Positions 52,975 to 62,952 of a stretch of DNA of 64,000 nt are shown here, piece by piece. Below the pieces are notes generated by a model, which did not search any database, was not told the origin of the DNA, and was given only the letters and a program-made list of their open reading frames with translations. The first letter of the stretch is position 1; each line of letters begins with the position of its first letter. The translations under genes and the position numbers were made by a program. The stretch lies in assembly GCF_900156335.1 (NCBI RefSeq), contig NZ_FTMZ01000022.1, positions 1 through 64,000 of the forward strand. The letters are read 5' to 3'. Source of the DNA: Sphaerotilus natans. GTDB taxonomy: Bacteria > Pseudomonadota > Gammaproteobacteria > Burkholderiales > Burkholderiaceae_C.

Positions 52975-54186
52975 ATGACCGCCGAGTCCGCGACGATCGC
53001 CGAACCCCACGTGATGACGACCTACGGCCGCCTGCCGATCGCGCTGGTGCGAGGCCGAGGCAGCCGCGTCTGGGACTCGACCGGCCGCGAGTACCTCGAC
53101 GGCCTGGGCGGCATCGCGGTCAACACGCTGGGCCACGCGCACCCGAAGTTCGTCGCGGCCCTGCAGGAGCAGGTCGCGACCCTCATCCACTGCTCGAACT
53201 ACTACCACATTCCCGGCCAGGAGCAGCTCGCGGCCCGGCTCGTGGAACTGTCGGGCCTGACCAACGCCTTCTTCTGCAGCACCGGCCTGGAGGCCAACGA
53301 GGCGGCGCTGAAGCTCGCGCGCAAGTTCGGCCATGACAAGGGCATCGAGCGCCCCGAGGTGATCGTGTTCGAGAAGGCCTTCCACGGTCGCTCGATCGCC
53401 ACGCTGTCGGCCACCGGCAACCCGAAGGTGCAGGCCGGCTTCGGCCCGCTGGTCGAGGGCTTCGTGCGGGTGCCGTTCAACGACATCGAGGCGATCCGCG
53501 CCGCGGTCGAGTCGAACCCGAACATCACCGCGATCTTCCTGGAAACCATCCAGGGCGAGGGCGGCATCCACGCGGCGCGCTGGGACTACCTGCGCGCGGT
53601 GCGCGAGCTGTGCGACCAGCACGACCTGCTGCTGATGCTCGACGAGGTGCAGTGCGGCATCGGCCGTACCGGCAAGTGGTTCGCGCACCAGTGGGCCGAC
53701 ATCAAGCCGGACGTGATGCCGCTGGCCAAGGGCCTGGGCTCGGGCGTGCCGATCGGCGCGGTGGTGTGCGGCCCGCGCGCGGCCCACATCTTCAAGCCCG
53801 GCAACCACGGCACCACCTTCGGCGGCAATCCGCTGTCGATGCGCGCCGGCATCGAGACGCTGCGCATCATGGAAGAAGAGGGCCTGCTGGAGAACGCCGC
53901 AGCCGTCGGCGCGCACCTGAAGGCGGCGCTGGAGCGCGAGCTCGCCGGCGTGGCGGGCGTGGCCGAGATCCGCGGCGCCGGCCTGATGCTGGGCATCGAG
54001 CTGGACCGTCCCTGCGGCGTGGTGCTGACGCGCGCGCTCGAGGCCGGCCTGCTGCTGAGCGTGACCGCCGACAGCGTGGTGCGCCTGGTGCCGCCGCTGA
54101 CGCTGAGCGTGGCCGAGGCCGACGAGATCGTCGCGCTGCTGGTGCCCGTCATCAAGACCTTCCTCGCCGAGTCTGCCGCAGCATGA
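52975..54186 (+). CDS. argD: Acetylornithine aminotransferase
   Basis: A 403-residue class III PLP transaminase in arginine synthesis. It has YLDGLGGIAVNTLGHAHP, the phosphate-binding STGLEANEAALK, LMLDEVQCGIGRTGKW and the PLP lysine in PLAKGLGSGVPIGA. Length is normal. The RBS GGAGAG precedes the ATG. It overlaps argF by 4 bp, so ornithine supply and use are coupled. Confidence 0.96.
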   Translation: MTAESATIAEPHVMTTYGRLPIALVRGRGSRVWDSTGREYLDGLGGIAVNTLGHAHPKFVAALQEQVATLIHCSNYYHIPGQEQLAARLVELSGLTNAFFCSTGLEANEAALKLARKFGHDKGIERPEVIVFEKAFHGRSIATLSATGNPKVQAGFGPLVEGFVRVPFNDIEAIRAAVESNPNITAIFLETIQGEGGIHAARWDYLRAVRELCDQHDLLLMLDEVQCGIGRTGKWFAHQWADIKPDVMPLAKGLGSGVPIGAVVCGPRAAHIFKPGNHGTTFGGNPLSMRAGIETLRIMEEEGLLENAAAVGAHLKAALERELAGVAGVAEIRGAGLMLGIELDRPCGVVLTRALEAGLLLSVTADSVVRLVPPLTLSVAEADEIVALLVPVIKTFLAESAAA

Positions 54187-55145
54187 AACCCGGAAACAGC
54201 CTGATGAAGCACTACCTGCAGTTCAAGGACTTCCGCGCCGAGGAGTACGCCTACCTGTTCGAGCGCGCGCGCCTGATCAAGCGCCGCTTCAAGAACTACG
54301 AGCGCTACCAGCCGCTGGCCGACCGCACGCTGGCGATGATCTTCGAGAAGGCCAGCACCCGCACCCGCGTGAGCTTCGAGGCCGGCATGTACCAGATGGG
54401 CGGCTCGGTGGTGCACCTGACCACCGGCGACAGCCAGCTCGGCCGCTCCGAGCCGATCGAGGACTCGGCGCGCGTCATCAGCCGCATGACCGACCTGGTC
54501 ATGATCCGCACCTTCGAGCACACCAAGATCGAGGCCTTCGCCGCGCACAGCCGCGTGCCGGTCATCAACGGGCTGACCAACGAGTTCCACCCGTGCCAGA
54601 TCATGGCCGACCTGTTCACCTACCTGGAGCACCGCGCGCCGGTCGGGGCGAACGGCTATGACCTGGGCTGCCTCAAGGGCAAGGTGGTGGCCTGGGTCGG
54701 CGACGGCAACAACATGGCCAACACCTGGCTGCAGGCGGCCGAGATCCTGGGTTTCACGGTGCATGTGAGCACGCCCAGCGGCTACGAAGTGAACCCGCAG
54801 GTCGCCGGCATTCGTTCAAGCGACTGCTACAAGGTTTTCGCCGATCCGCACGAGGCCTGTCGCGACGCCGATCTGGTCACGACCGATGTCTGGACCAGCA
54901 TGGGCTTTGAAGCCGAGAACGAGGCGCGCCGCGCCGCCTTCGCCGACTGGTGCGTCGATGCCGAGATGATGGCGGTGGCCAAGCCGGACGCGCTCTTCAT
55001 GCACTGCCTGCCCGCGCACCGCGGCGAGGAGGTCACCGCCGAGGTGATCGACGGCCCGCAGTCGGTGGTCTGGGACGAGGCGGAGAACCGCATGCACGTC
55101 CAGAAGGCGCTGATGGAGTACCTGCTGCTGGGTCGCATCGGCTGA
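54183..55145 (+). CDS. argF: Ornithine carbamoyltransferase
   Basis: A 320-residue enzyme making citrulline. The carbamoyl-phosphate motif is STRTRVSF (EKASTRTRVSFEAG), ornithine motifs include HPCQIMADL, and the catalytic Cys is in FMHCLPAHRGEEV. The ATG at 54183 overlaps the argD stop; the alternative ATG at 54204 gives the more usual 313 residues and has GGAAA upstream, so the start is uncertain by seven codons. Confidence 0.95.
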   Translation: MKPGNSLMKHYLQFKDFRAEEYAYLFERARLIKRRFKNYERYQPLADRTLAMIFEKASTRTRVSFEAGMYQMGGSVVHLTTGDSQLGRSEPIEDSARVISRMTDLVMIRTFEHTKIEAFAAHSRVPVINGLTNEFHPCQIMADLFTYLEHRAPVGANGYDLGCLKGKVVAWVGDGNNMANTWLQAAEILGFTVHVSTPSGYEVNPQVAGIRSSDCYKVFADPHEACRDADLVTTDVWTSMGFEAENEARRAAFADWCVDAEMMAVAKPDALFMHCLPAHRGEEVTAEVIDGPQSVVWDEAENRMHVQKALMEYLLLGRIG

Positions 55146-55176
55146 CGCTGGCGCAGGCCGCGCCTGGCCGGCCGGC

Positions 55177-55569
55177 TCAGGCCGAGGACGTGCCGAACAG
55201 GCGCCGCAGGTCCAGGCCGTCGGCGCCCGGCGCAAAGCCGTGGCGCACCATGGCCGCCTCGACGTCGATCAGCATCTCGCCGGCGGTCGCCGCTCCGAAC
55301 TCGTCGACGCAGCGCTTCTCGAGCTCGCCGCGCAGCAGCAGCAGGCCGCGCAGCTCGGTGCGTGCGGCGGCCTCATGGCGCGTGCCGTGGCTGTCGCCGG
55401 CGTCCGGGCGAGGCACGGGTGCCAGCATCCGGGCCAGCTGGGCCTCGTCGTCGAGCGACACGCCCAGCATCAGGGCCAGTCGGGCGATGCGCAGGTTCAG
55501 CTCCTCGCAGAGCTTCTCGATCTGGGCGACCCAGAGCGCGTCGGGTCGATGGTGCAGATGGGGTGACAT
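55177..55569 (-). CDS. Hypothetical protein, 130 aa
   Basis: A 130-residue soluble protein starting MSPHLHHRPDALWVAQIEKL. It is mostly helical, with LCEELNLRIARLALMLGVSL and ELRGLLLLRGELEKRCVDEF. No family recognised; it has no signal peptide or TM segment. It is last in a minus-strand row with a lipoprotein and a chorismatase, separated by 85 bp from the lipoprotein. Confidence 0.65.
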   Translation of the reverse strand: MSPHLHHRPDALWVAQIEKLCEELNLRIARLALMLGVSLDDEAQLARMLAPVPRPDAGDSHGTRHEAAARTELRGLLLLRGELEKRCVDEFGAATAGEMLIDVEAAMVRHGFAPGADGLDLRRLFGTSSA

Positions 55570-55654
55570 GGGCGACGGACCGTCCGAGGAGTTCGTGACC
55601 CGGCCATCATAGGCCGATCGACTCACCCATGTTGCGCTGCAGCATGATTGCGGT

Positions 55655-56620
55655 TCAGGTCGTGGGTGTCGCCGCACCGGGCAGCGCTCGCGCCGCGCCG
55701 CGCGCCGCGCCCGAGAAGCGGCCGCCGCCGAGCTCCTCGGCCTTCATGCCGCGATTGATGTCCAGGCCGGTGAGCTGCCAGTCGCGCACCGGCAGGTGCG
55801 GGACCGGCCGGCGCATGCGTTCGTGGAAGCGGGTCGGCCATTCGATGCCGTGAATGTTCTGGAAGTCGTGCGTGTCCAGCTCGAGGAGCGTGCCGCGCGC
55901 CGAGGCCAGGCCATCCAGCGTGAAGCGCAGGCGGCGCATCAGCCGGGTGCGCCGGTCGATGCACAGCACCAGCTGGTCTGCCGGAGACAGGCCCAGGCCC
56001 GGGCTCAGGCGCACCATCAGCCGTTCGCAGGCGTGTTCGCCGACCTGCTCCAGACCGGCCAGCCGCAGGGTGTGCGCACCGTCCACCAGCGCCAGCGGGC
56101 CGAGCAGGCTCAGCCGGCTGGTGTCGGCCGCCAGCGCGCTGGCCTGCAGCAGCGCGGCGTCGCGGGTGCTCAGGCTGTTGTAGGCCACCTCGACGCTGCC
56201 GGTGTCGCGCTCGCCGCGGCCCTGGCGGCGCAGCACATGCTTGTGGCCGCCAGGCCCGGTGTGGATCTGGGCGATCAGGCCCTCCGACGGCAGCAGGCGC
56301 TCCTCGGACGAGACCCGAAAGCGGGCATCCACCAGCTCCGGCTGCAGCCGGTCCACCAGCGTGCGCCACTCGCCTCGGCAGGAAAAGCCGAGATCGCGCA
56401 CCCGGCGCCAGGCGCTCAGGCCATGGGCTGCGGCCGATTCGGCCAGCAGGGCGGTGGCGGCCGGCTGGGTGGTCTCGGTCGGGGGGATCGGCGACAGCGG
56501 CGGCGTGGTGGTGCAGCCGCCCAGCAGCGGCGTCGCAGCCAGTGGCGACAGCGCCAGAGCCCCCAGCAGCAGGCGCCGCCGGGCCTCGGGATGCGAAAGA
56601 TTCGATCGGTCGTGACTCAT
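55655..56620 (-). CDS. Putative lipoprotein
   Basis: A 321-residue protein with an RRR-containing signal (residues 14-16), hydrophobic stretch to ~34 and lipobox LGGC with C36. The mature part is mixed alpha/beta, with WRRVRDLGFSCRGEWRTLVD, RFRVSSEERLLPSEGLIAQI and FQNIHGIEWPTRFHERMRRP, reminiscent of LolA/outer-membrane lipoprotein-carrier-like folds. The Arg run could also serve Tat export. Function not known. It follows the chorismatase gene by 118 bp. Confidence 0.7.
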   Translation of the reverse strand: MSHDRSNLSHPEARRRLLLGALALSPLAATPLLGGCTTTPPLSPIPPTETTQPAATALLAESAAAHGLSAWRRVRDLGFSCRGEWRTLVDRLQPELVDARFRVSSEERLLPSEGLIAQIHTGPGGHKHVLRRQGRGERDTGSVEVAYNSLSTRDAALLQASALAADTSRLSLLGPLALVDGAHTLRLAGLEQVGEHACERLMVRLSPGLGLSPADQLVLCIDRRTRLMRRLRFTLDGLASARGTLLELDTHDFQNIHGIEWPTRFHERMRRPVPHLPVRDWQLTGLDINRGMKAEELGGGRFSGAARGAARALPGAATPTT

Positions 56621-56738
56621 TCGGTTTTCCTTCGCCCGGTCCGGCGGTCTTCCATGATTTCAATCTGGCCAGTGTGCCCAGGGTTCCGTGGAACCGCCAG
56701 TCACCCGGGTGAAAGCACCCGATTCGGGGCCCGCGCTT

Positions 56739-57779
56739 TCAGCACCGTGCATGGCCCTGGGCCTCCAGCTCGACCAGCAGGTCGGTGCGGCAGACATCGG
56801 CGTGCAGCCACAGCGCATCGCGCAGGCCGGGGGCCGCGGCACCGAGTGCCTGCGCCAGCACCGCCTCGACCGCCGCGCGGTCGCCCGGACGGCGCAGGTA
56901 GACCGTCAGGTCCATCTGGCGCAGATCGAAGCGGGCCGGGGTCTGCCGGTGCGCGGAGGCGATGACCGCCTCCAGATTGCGCAGCGTCTCGGCGGTCTGC
57001 GCGACCACGTCGCCGGCATGGCAGGTCTCGTGGCCGACGATGCTGGCGGTGCCGGAGATCAGCAGCGTCTCCTCGCCCGGCGCCAGCGAGACCAGCGCCG
57101 CGCGCGAGAAGGTCGGGCTGCGCGGCCCGTAGACCGACGGATAGTGGTAGGCGCTGACCTGGCGCGGATTCTCGACCGGGCGCGGCGCCTCGGGGCCGGC
57201 CAGCACATGCACCGTCAGCGGTCCGTCATGGTGGCCGAGCGCGCAGGCGGCCGGTGCGCCCTCGAAGGCGCTCAGGCCGGCCTCGAGAAAAGCCTGCTGG
57301 CGCCCGATGTTGAAGTGCCGGTAGACCTCCAGGCCATCGAGCTCGGCGGTGATGTGCGGCAGATAGTTCCAGATCTTCAGCGCATGCAGGCGCATGCCGC
57401 CTTCGGGGCCGCCCTGCAGGCGCAGCACCTCGAACAGGTCGGCGTAGAGCGCGCGGGTGTGCTCGCGCAGCTGGGCGCCGCTCTGCACCTCGATGCGGGC
57501 GCTGGCGTGCAGCCAGAGGCCGTCGCTGCGCCAGTTCACCCGGCCGGTGCAGCCCTGTCGCAGTCTGGCCGGGTCGACCGGGCTCAGCCAGCGTTCGGCG
57601 CAGGGTGGCTCGCCCGCGAGCAGCCGGGGCAGACCGGCGGCACGGGCCAGGGCCGCATCGCTGTCATGGCAGCGCTCGCCGAGCATGACGGCCGCGGGCG
57701 ACGCGGCGGTGGCAGAGCGGGGGGCACAGGGGTCAGGGCAGGCCGCACCGGGCGGCTGTCGCTCGAATCTCAGGGTCAC
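56739..57779 (-). CDS. Chorismatase (FkbO/Hyg5/XanB2 family)
   Basis: A 346-residue protein of the chorismatase family, which turns chorismate into 3-hydroxybenzoate, 4-hydroxybenzoate or dihydroxycyclohexadienoate plus pyruvate. Family segments are visible: KIWNYLPHITAELDGLEVYR, HFNIGRQQAFLEAG, LISGTASIVGHET and the C-terminal DVCRTDLLVELEA with the conserved Cys-Arg and Glu. Start is GTG. XanB2 feeds pigment and ubiquinone synthesis in Xanthomonas, but no pigment cluster is here. The exact product cannot be told. Confidence 0.85.
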   Translation of the reverse strand: MTLRFERQPPGAACPDPCAPRSATAASPAAVMLGERCHDSDAALARAAGLPRLLAGEPPCAERWLSPVDPARLRQGCTGRVNWRSDGLWLHASARIEVQSGAQLREHTRALYADLFEVLRLQGGPEGGMRLHALKIWNYLPHITAELDGLEVYRHFNIGRQQAFLEAGLSAFEGAPAACALGHHDGPLTVHVLAGPEAPRPVENPRQVSAYHYPSVYGPRSPTFSRAALVSLAPGEETLLISGTASIVGHETCHAGDVVAQTAETLRNLEAVIASAHRQTPARFDLRQMDLTVYLRRPGDRAAVEAVLAQALGAAAPGLRDALWLHADVCRTDLLVELEAQGHARC

Positions 57780-57898
57780 GGGTCGCGGCGATCTCGGGAA
57801 CGCGGCGATTCTAGGCGAGCGCCGTGACGGCCCGGCTGCGGTCTACACTCGATTCCATACCGGGGCACGCCAGCGTGTCCGACCGGGGAGACCTCGAC

Positions 57899-58619
57899 AT
57901 GAAGATTGCACTGATCACCGACATCCATGCCAACCGCGAGGCCTTCGAGGCCTGTCTCGAGCAGGCCCATCTGCATGGCGCCGACCGCATCGCGCTGCTG
58001 GGCGACTTCGTCGGCTATGGCGCCGATCCGGCCTGGGTGGTGACGATGGTGCAGGACCTGGTCGCGCAGGGCGCGATCGCGGTGCGCGGCAACCATGACG
58101 ACGCGGTGGCCGGCGAGCCCAATCCGAACCTGGTCGAGGACGCGCGCCCAGCTCTCGGCCGAGCAGCTGGCCTTCCTGGCCCGGCTGCCGATGCGCCGCG
58201 AGGAGTTCGGCTGCCTGTTCGTGCATGCCAATGCCTGGGCGCCGGCGAGCTGGGAGTACATCCTGGGCCGCAACGAGGCGGTGCGCAGCATGATGGCCAC
58301 CGACTGCCGCCATACCTTCTGCGGCCATGTGCACCAGCCGGCGCTCTATCACCTGTCCAGCGTTGGCAAGATCGCCAATTTCTCGCCGGTGCCGGGCGTG
58401 GCGGTGCCGGTGCCGGGGCATCGCCAGTGGCTGGCGATCGCTGGCTCGGCCGGCCAGCCGCGTGACGGCAATCCGGCCGCGGCCTGGGCGATGTTCGATC
58501 TGGGCCGCCAGACGCTGACCTTCCACCGCGTGCCCTACGACCATGAGGCCACCGCCGCGAAGATCATCGCCGCCGGCCTGCCGCGCGCGCTGGGCGAGCG
58601 GCTGCTGGTCGGCGCCTGA
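57899..58619 (+). pseudogene. Metallophosphoesterase, interrupted by a frameshift
   Basis: Calcineurin-like phosphoesterase in two frames. Frame one (57899-58149) carries ITDIHANREAF, GDFVGYGADP and GNHDDAVAG. The rest, in the next frame, carries FVHANAW, CGHVHQPAL and a normal C-terminus to 58619. Removing one C from ccc at 58147-58149 restores an unbroken reading (EDARQLSAEQLAFLA). All metal-binding motifs survive, so the break is recent, a sequencing error, or a frameshift. No classical slippery heptamer is present. The kinase-Usp gene follows by 15 bp. Confidence 0.85.
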
Positions 58620-58634
58620 GCGGGGAGGGCGGCG

Positions 58635-60074
58635 ATGGACAGCGACGCGTTCGGCGTGCGCTTCGGCGTGGGCGATCTGGTCGACGGCTTCCTGCTCGAG
58701 GAGCGGCTCCATCAGGGCGGCATGGCCAGCCTGTGGCGGGTGACACATCCGGACCATCGGCTGCCGATGCTGATGAAGGTGCCGCGCATCAAGGGCGGCG
58801 AGGACCCGGCCACCATCGTCGGCTTCGAGGTCGAGATGATGATCCTGCCGATGCTGCGCGGCGTGCATGTGCCGCGCTGCATCGCCAAGGGCGACTTCGC
58901 CACGCGTCCCTACATCGTCATGGAACACATCGCCGGCGACTCGCTGCGCCCGAAGCTGGACATGGCGCCGCTGCCGGTGGCCGAGGTCGCCTCGATCGGC
59001 GCGAGGGTGGCCGCGGCGCTGCACGATCTGCATCGCCAGAACGTCATCCACCTCGACATCAAGCCGAGCAACATCCTGTTCCGCCCGGGCGGCGAGGCGG
59101 TGCTGGTCGACTACGGTCTGAGCCGGCACGACCACCTGCCCGACCTGCTCGACGAGGAGTTCAACCTGCCGATGGGCACCGGGCCCTACATGTCGCCCGA
59201 GCAGGTGCAGTTCCTGCGCAGCGAGCCGCGCTCGGACCTGTTCGCGCTGGGCGTGATGCTCTACCACCTGACCACCGGCGAGCGGCCCTTCGGCGCGCCC
59301 ACCAGCGTGCGCGGCCTGCGCGAGCGGCTCTACCAGGCGCCGGTGCCGCCGCGCCGGCTGCGGCCGGACTGCCCGCCGTGGCTGCAGGAGATCATCCTGC
59401 GCTGCCTGGAGGTGAAGGCCGAGGACCGCCATCCGAGCGCGGCGCACCTGATGCACGACCTCAGCCATCCCGACCAGATGGCGCTGACCGAGCGCGCCAG
59501 CCGCGACACCACGCCGGGGCGGCTGCAGACCTGGCGGCGCTGGCTGGGTGCGCTCGGCACCGAGCCGACCGCGCGGGCCTCGGTGGGCGAGCAGCTCAAG
59601 CGCGCGCCGATCATCCTGGCCGCGGTCGATGTCAGCAACGCCACCGAGCCGCTGCTCGACCTGCAGCGCGAGACGGTGCGGCGCATCGTCGCGGCCGAGC
59701 CGGGCGCGCGCCTGGCCTGTGTGGGCGTCATGAAGACCAACCGCATCGGCATGGACGAGCTGACCGACCGCTCGGGCAACAGCCTGCACGTCAAGCAGCT
59801 CGTCGGTCTGAAGCACTGGGCGCGGCCGATCGCGCAGTCGCTGGCGCTGGGCACCGGCCGGCTGACCTTCCATGTGCTGGAGGCCCCGGACGTGGCCGAG
59901 GCGCTGCTCGAGTTCGCGCGGCGCACCCAGGTCGACCACATCATCATGGGCGCGCGGGCGCGCTCGACGCTCAGGCGCTATCTGGGCACCGTCTCGTCGA
60001 AGGTGGTGGCGGACGCCGACTGCACCGTCACCGTGGTGCGCCGGCCGGCCGCCCAGGGCGACGAGGAATCCTGA
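58635..60074 (+). CDS. Ser/Thr protein kinase fused to a universal stress protein domain
   Basis: A 479-residue soluble fusion. Residues ~18-280 are a kinase: loop LHQGGMASLW, K48 (PMLMKVPRI), HLDIKPSNI (139-147) with Leu for Arg, DYG (159-161) for DFG, and YMSPEQ for APE. Residues ~320-470 are a UspA-like domain (IILAAVDVSNATE, DHIIMGARARSTLRRYLG, VVADADCTVTVVRR), whose ATP-binding glycines are only partly kept. RBS GGGAGG is upstream. It lies 15 bp after the phosphoesterase gene, so the pair likely works together in stress signalling. Confidence 0.9.
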   Translation: MDSDAFGVRFGVGDLVDGFLLEERLHQGGMASLWRVTHPDHRLPMLMKVPRIKGGEDPATIVGFEVEMMILPMLRGVHVPRCIAKGDFATRPYIVMEHIAGDSLRPKLDMAPLPVAEVASIGARVAAALHDLHRQNVIHLDIKPSNILFRPGGEAVLVDYGLSRHDHLPDLLDEEFNLPMGTGPYMSPEQVQFLRSEPRSDLFALGVMLYHLTTGERPFGAPTSVRGLRERLYQAPVPPRRLRPDCPPWLQEIILRCLEVKAEDRHPSAAHLMHDLSHPDQMALTERASRDTTPGRLQTWRRWLGALGTEPTARASVGEQLKRAPIILAAVDVSNATEPLLDLQRETVRRIVAAEPGARLACVGVMKTNRIGMDELTDRSGNSLHVKQLVGLKHWARPIAQSLALGTGRLTFHVLEAPDVAEALLEFARRTQVDHIIMGARARSTLRRYLGTVSSKVVADADCTVTVVRRPAAQGDEES

Positions 60075-60084
60075 TGCGGCCGCG

Positions 60085-61812
60085 TCAGCGAACCGGTTCG
60101 TCGTCCTGTGCCTTCTGGCGGTCCTGCAGCAGCCGCCACATCACCTTCCCCGTCCCCGACTTGGGCAGCGTCTCGACGAACTCGACCTGGCGCGGCGCCT
60201 TGTAGGCCGCCATGTGCTCGTGCGCCCAGGCGATGATCTCCGCCTCGGTCACCTGGCCACGCGCCTCGGCGCGCAGCACGATCACCGCCTTGACCGTCTC
60301 GCCGCGGTAGGCGTCGCGCGCGCCGATCACGCAGGCCTCGGCCACTGCCGGATGGCGATAGAGCAGCAGCTCCACCTCCGACGGCCAGACCTTGAAGCCG
60401 CTGGCGTTGATCATGCGCTTGAGCCGGTCGGTGAGGAAGAAGTAGCCCTCCTCGTCCATGCGGCCGAGGTCGCCGGTGCGGAAGAAGCGCCGCCCCGGCA
60501 GGCCGGGCAGCTCGACGAAGGCCGCCTCGGTCGCGGCTGGATGCTTCCAGTAGCCGGTGAACAGCATCGGCCCGCAGGTGACGATCTCGCCGACCTCGCC
60601 GGCGGGCAGCTCGGCCAGCGTGACCGGATCGACCACCCGCGCGTCGGTGCCGAACAGCGGCAGGCCCAGGCACTGCAGCTTGGCTCGCTCGGGCGGGTTG
60701 GCGTGGCTGGGCGCGGCGGTCTCGGTCAGGCCGTAGCCCTCGGCGAAGGTCAGGCCGAAGTCGCGCTGCAGCCGCTCGGCCACCGCCTGCGGCATCGCTG
60801 CGCCGCCGCCGCTGAGAAAGCGCAGGCTCGAGAGATCCAGGCTCGCCGCCTCCGGGCTGGCGAGCAGGTCGATGATCATCGTCGGGATGCAGGTCCAGTG
60901 GCTGACGCGGTGGCGCGCGATCAGCCGCCCGGCCAGCGTGCGGTCCCAGCGCGGCATCACCACCACCGTCGCGCCGCTCCAGGCCGGCGCCAGCACGCCG
61001 TAGACCATGCCGGTGATGTGGAAGAAGGGCACCACGCCCAGCGTGACCGACTCGGCGCCGACATGGCTCCACAGCGAGCCGCCGACGATGTTGGGCATCA
61101 GCGTGCGGTGGGTGTGCATGCAGCCCTTGGGCAGGCCGGTGGTGCCGGAGGTGTAGGGCAGCAGCACCAGGTCGTCGGGCCGGGCGAGGTGCGGGCCCGG
61201 CGCCAGGCCGGCGGCCAGCGCGTCCGCCCAGCGGGTGGCGCCCTCGGGCAAGAGGGGCTCGGCCTGCAGCAGCGCCTGCATCACCGGCGGCACGGCCAGG
61301 TCCGGATCGATCCGGCGCTCCGGGCCGAGCACGTCGTCCCAGCCGGTCACCAGCAGCGCGCGCAGGCGCTGCGCCTCGGGCAGGCGCGCGTCGGCCTGCT
61401 GCACCACCTCGGCCAGCTCGGCCGCGCAGATGACCACCTTCGTGTCCGGATCGACGATGTAGTGACCGAACTCGTCGGCGCGGTTCATCGGGTTGACCGG
61501 CACCACCACCGCGTCGGCGCGCACCACCGCGTACAGCGCGACGACGAACTGCGGGCAGTTCTGCATGAACAGCGCCACCCGGTCGCCGCGGCCCACGCCC
61601 TGCGCCTGCAGCCAGCCGGCCAGCGCCTCGGCCTGGCGCCGCACCTCGCGCCAGTGCCAGTCGTGGCCCAGGCAGCTCCAGGCGGGCTTGTCCGGCCAGC
61701 GCTGCGCGGCCACCTCGAGGTTGAACCACAGCGTGGTGTCGGGCACCGCCAGCTCGCGCGGCAGGCGTGCGGGCCAGTGCTTCAGGTGCGGACGGTCGGC
61801 GGGAATCGGCAT
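60085..61812 (-). CDS. Fatty-acyl-CoA synthetase (AMP-binding)
   Basis: A 575-residue ANL-superfamily ligase. It has [18 protein letters not shown] (AMP-binding), [30 protein letters not shown] and the catalytic Lys in [12 protein letters not shown]. It should activate a fatty or aromatic acid through an acyl-AMP to the CoA thioester; the medium/long-chain FadD-like type is favoured. The ATG at 61812 matches the family N-terminus. It is convergent with the kinase-Usp gene (10 bp apart). Confidence 0.92.
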   Translation of the reverse strand: MPIPADRPHLKHWPARLPRELAVPDTTLWFNLEVAAQRWPDKPAWSCLGHDWHWREVRRQAEALAGWLQAQGVGRGDRVALFMQNCPQFVVALYAVVRADAVVVPVNPMNRADEFGHYIVDPDTKVVICAAELAEVVQQADARLPEAQRLRALLVTGWDDVLGPERRIDPDLAVPPVMQALLQAEPLLPEGATRWADALAAGLAPGPHLARPDDLVLLPYTSGTTGLPKGCMHTHRTLMPNIVGGSLWSHVGAESVTLGVVPFFHITGMVYGVLAPAWSGATVVVMPRWDRTLAGRLIARHRVSHWTCIPTMIIDLLASPEAASLDLSSLRFLSGGGAAMPQAVAERLQRDFGLTFAEGYGLTETAAPSHANPPERAKLQCLGLPLFGTDARVVDPVTLAELPAGEVGEIVTCGPMLFTGYWKHPAATEAAFVELPGLPGRRFFRTGDLGRMDEEGYFFLTDRLKRMINASGFKVWPSEVELLLYRHPAVAEACVIGARDAYRGETVKAVIVLRAEARGQVTEAEIIAWAHEHMAAYKAPRQVEFVETLPKSGTGKVMWRLLQDRQKAQDDEPVR

Positions 61813-62002
61813 CGTGAACCTCGCGCTCGGTCGGGTCGTTCCAGGGGGAGCTGGCCTGCAGCGTAGGCGCGGGCGCGGGCGGCGGGCATCGGGGCGTCCC
61901 GGAGGCGCTGTCGCGACCGGGACAGGCGTGTGCCGCCTAGAATTCACGGCTGCAATCCCGCAACGCTTTCCCCTTGCTGTCCGCCTCCCGGCGGCTTTCA
62001 CG

Positions 62003-62326
62003 ATGAGCATCACCGCACAGCTCGACGGCGTCGCCGTCTCGACCCAGGCCAATGTCTACTTCGACGGCCGCTGCGTCTCCCACACCGTGACCTTCGCCGA
62101 CGGCACCCGCAAGAGCGTCGGCGTCATCCTGCCGGCCGAGCTGAACTTCGGCACCGGCGCGCCGGAGATCATGGAGACGGTGGCCGGCTCGTGCAGCGTG
62201 CGCCTGCCCGGCGCGAGCGAGTGGCAGACCTTCGGCCCCGGCGAGAAGTTCAGCGTGCCCGGCAACGCCCGCTTCGACATCCGTGTCGAGGGTGAGCCCT
62301 ACCACTACATCTGCCACTTCGGTTGA
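62003..62326 (+). CDS. ppnP: Pyrimidine/purine nucleoside phosphorylase PpnP
   Basis: A 107-residue cupin-like protein (DUF1255/YaiE). It has [41 protein letters not shown] and [19 protein letters not shown], which match the family closely. E. coli PpnP splits several nucleosides by phosphorolysis. It is slightly longer than the E. coli protein (about 94). It has its own 190-bp upstream region. Confidence 0.94.
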   Translation: MSITAQLDGVAVSTQANVYFDGRCVSHTVTFADGTRKSVGVILPAELNFGTGAPEIMETVAGSCSVRLPGASEWQTFGPGEKFSVPGNARFDIRVEGEPYHYICHFG

Positions 62327-62436
62327 TCGTCGTGCGGCCGATCGACCCCGTGTCATCGGCGCGTGATACCTGAGGGTTCCTCGGGCATCATCCGCGCCGC
62401 ACGTGCGTGTCGTGCGATTGCCTGGAGAGCTTCCTC

Positions 62437-62948
62437 ATGATGCATCGTCGTCGTCTTCTGGCTGCGGCGGCTGCCGCCACCACACTGCCGTTGCTGCCGG
62501 GCGTCGTCCGCGCCGCGCTGCCGGCCCCCAAGGGCCGGGTCGTGCTGACGATCTCCGGCCGCATCGGCATCCGCAATGCCGGCGAGACCGCCCAGTTCGA
62601 CATGGACATGCTGGCGGCGATGCCCCAGCACAGCTTCTCGACCAAGACGCCCTGGTACCCGGGCCCGCGCAAGTTCACCGGGCCGCTGCTGCGCGATGTG
62701 CTGGCTGCCGCCGGCGCGCAGGGGCGCACGCTGCGGGCGATCGCGCTCAACGACTACAAGGTCGAGCTGCCGGTCGAGGACGCCTCGCGCTATTCCGTGG
62801 TGCTGGCCCGGCTGCTTGACGACAAGCCGATGCCGGTGCGCGACAAGGGGCCGCTGTTCATCATCTATCCCTTCGATGCCGACGAGACGCTGCGCAGCGA
62901 GCGCTACTACAGCCGCTCGGCCTGGCAGCTGAAGGTGATCGAGGTCGA

Positions 62949-62952
<4 letters not shown>
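62437..62952 (+). CDS. Secreted oxidoreductase-molybdopterin-fold protein, cysteine-free
   Basis: A 171-residue protein with an RRR signal sequence ([20 protein letters not shown]). The mature part resembles the sulfite-oxidase-type molybdopterin fold ([51 protein letters not shown]). Mature residues include no cysteine, so the Mo-ligating Cys is missing and enzymatic activity of that kind is unlikely. GGAGA precedes the ATG. Its stop overlaps the next kinase gene (GTGA), suggesting a sensory partner role in the periplasm. Confidence 0.8.

Noticed and set aside
58141-58151. Programmed ribosomal frameshift in the phosphoesterase
   Set aside because: No slippery heptamer or clear stimulatory stem was seen, so I describe it as a frameshift of unknown cause instead.
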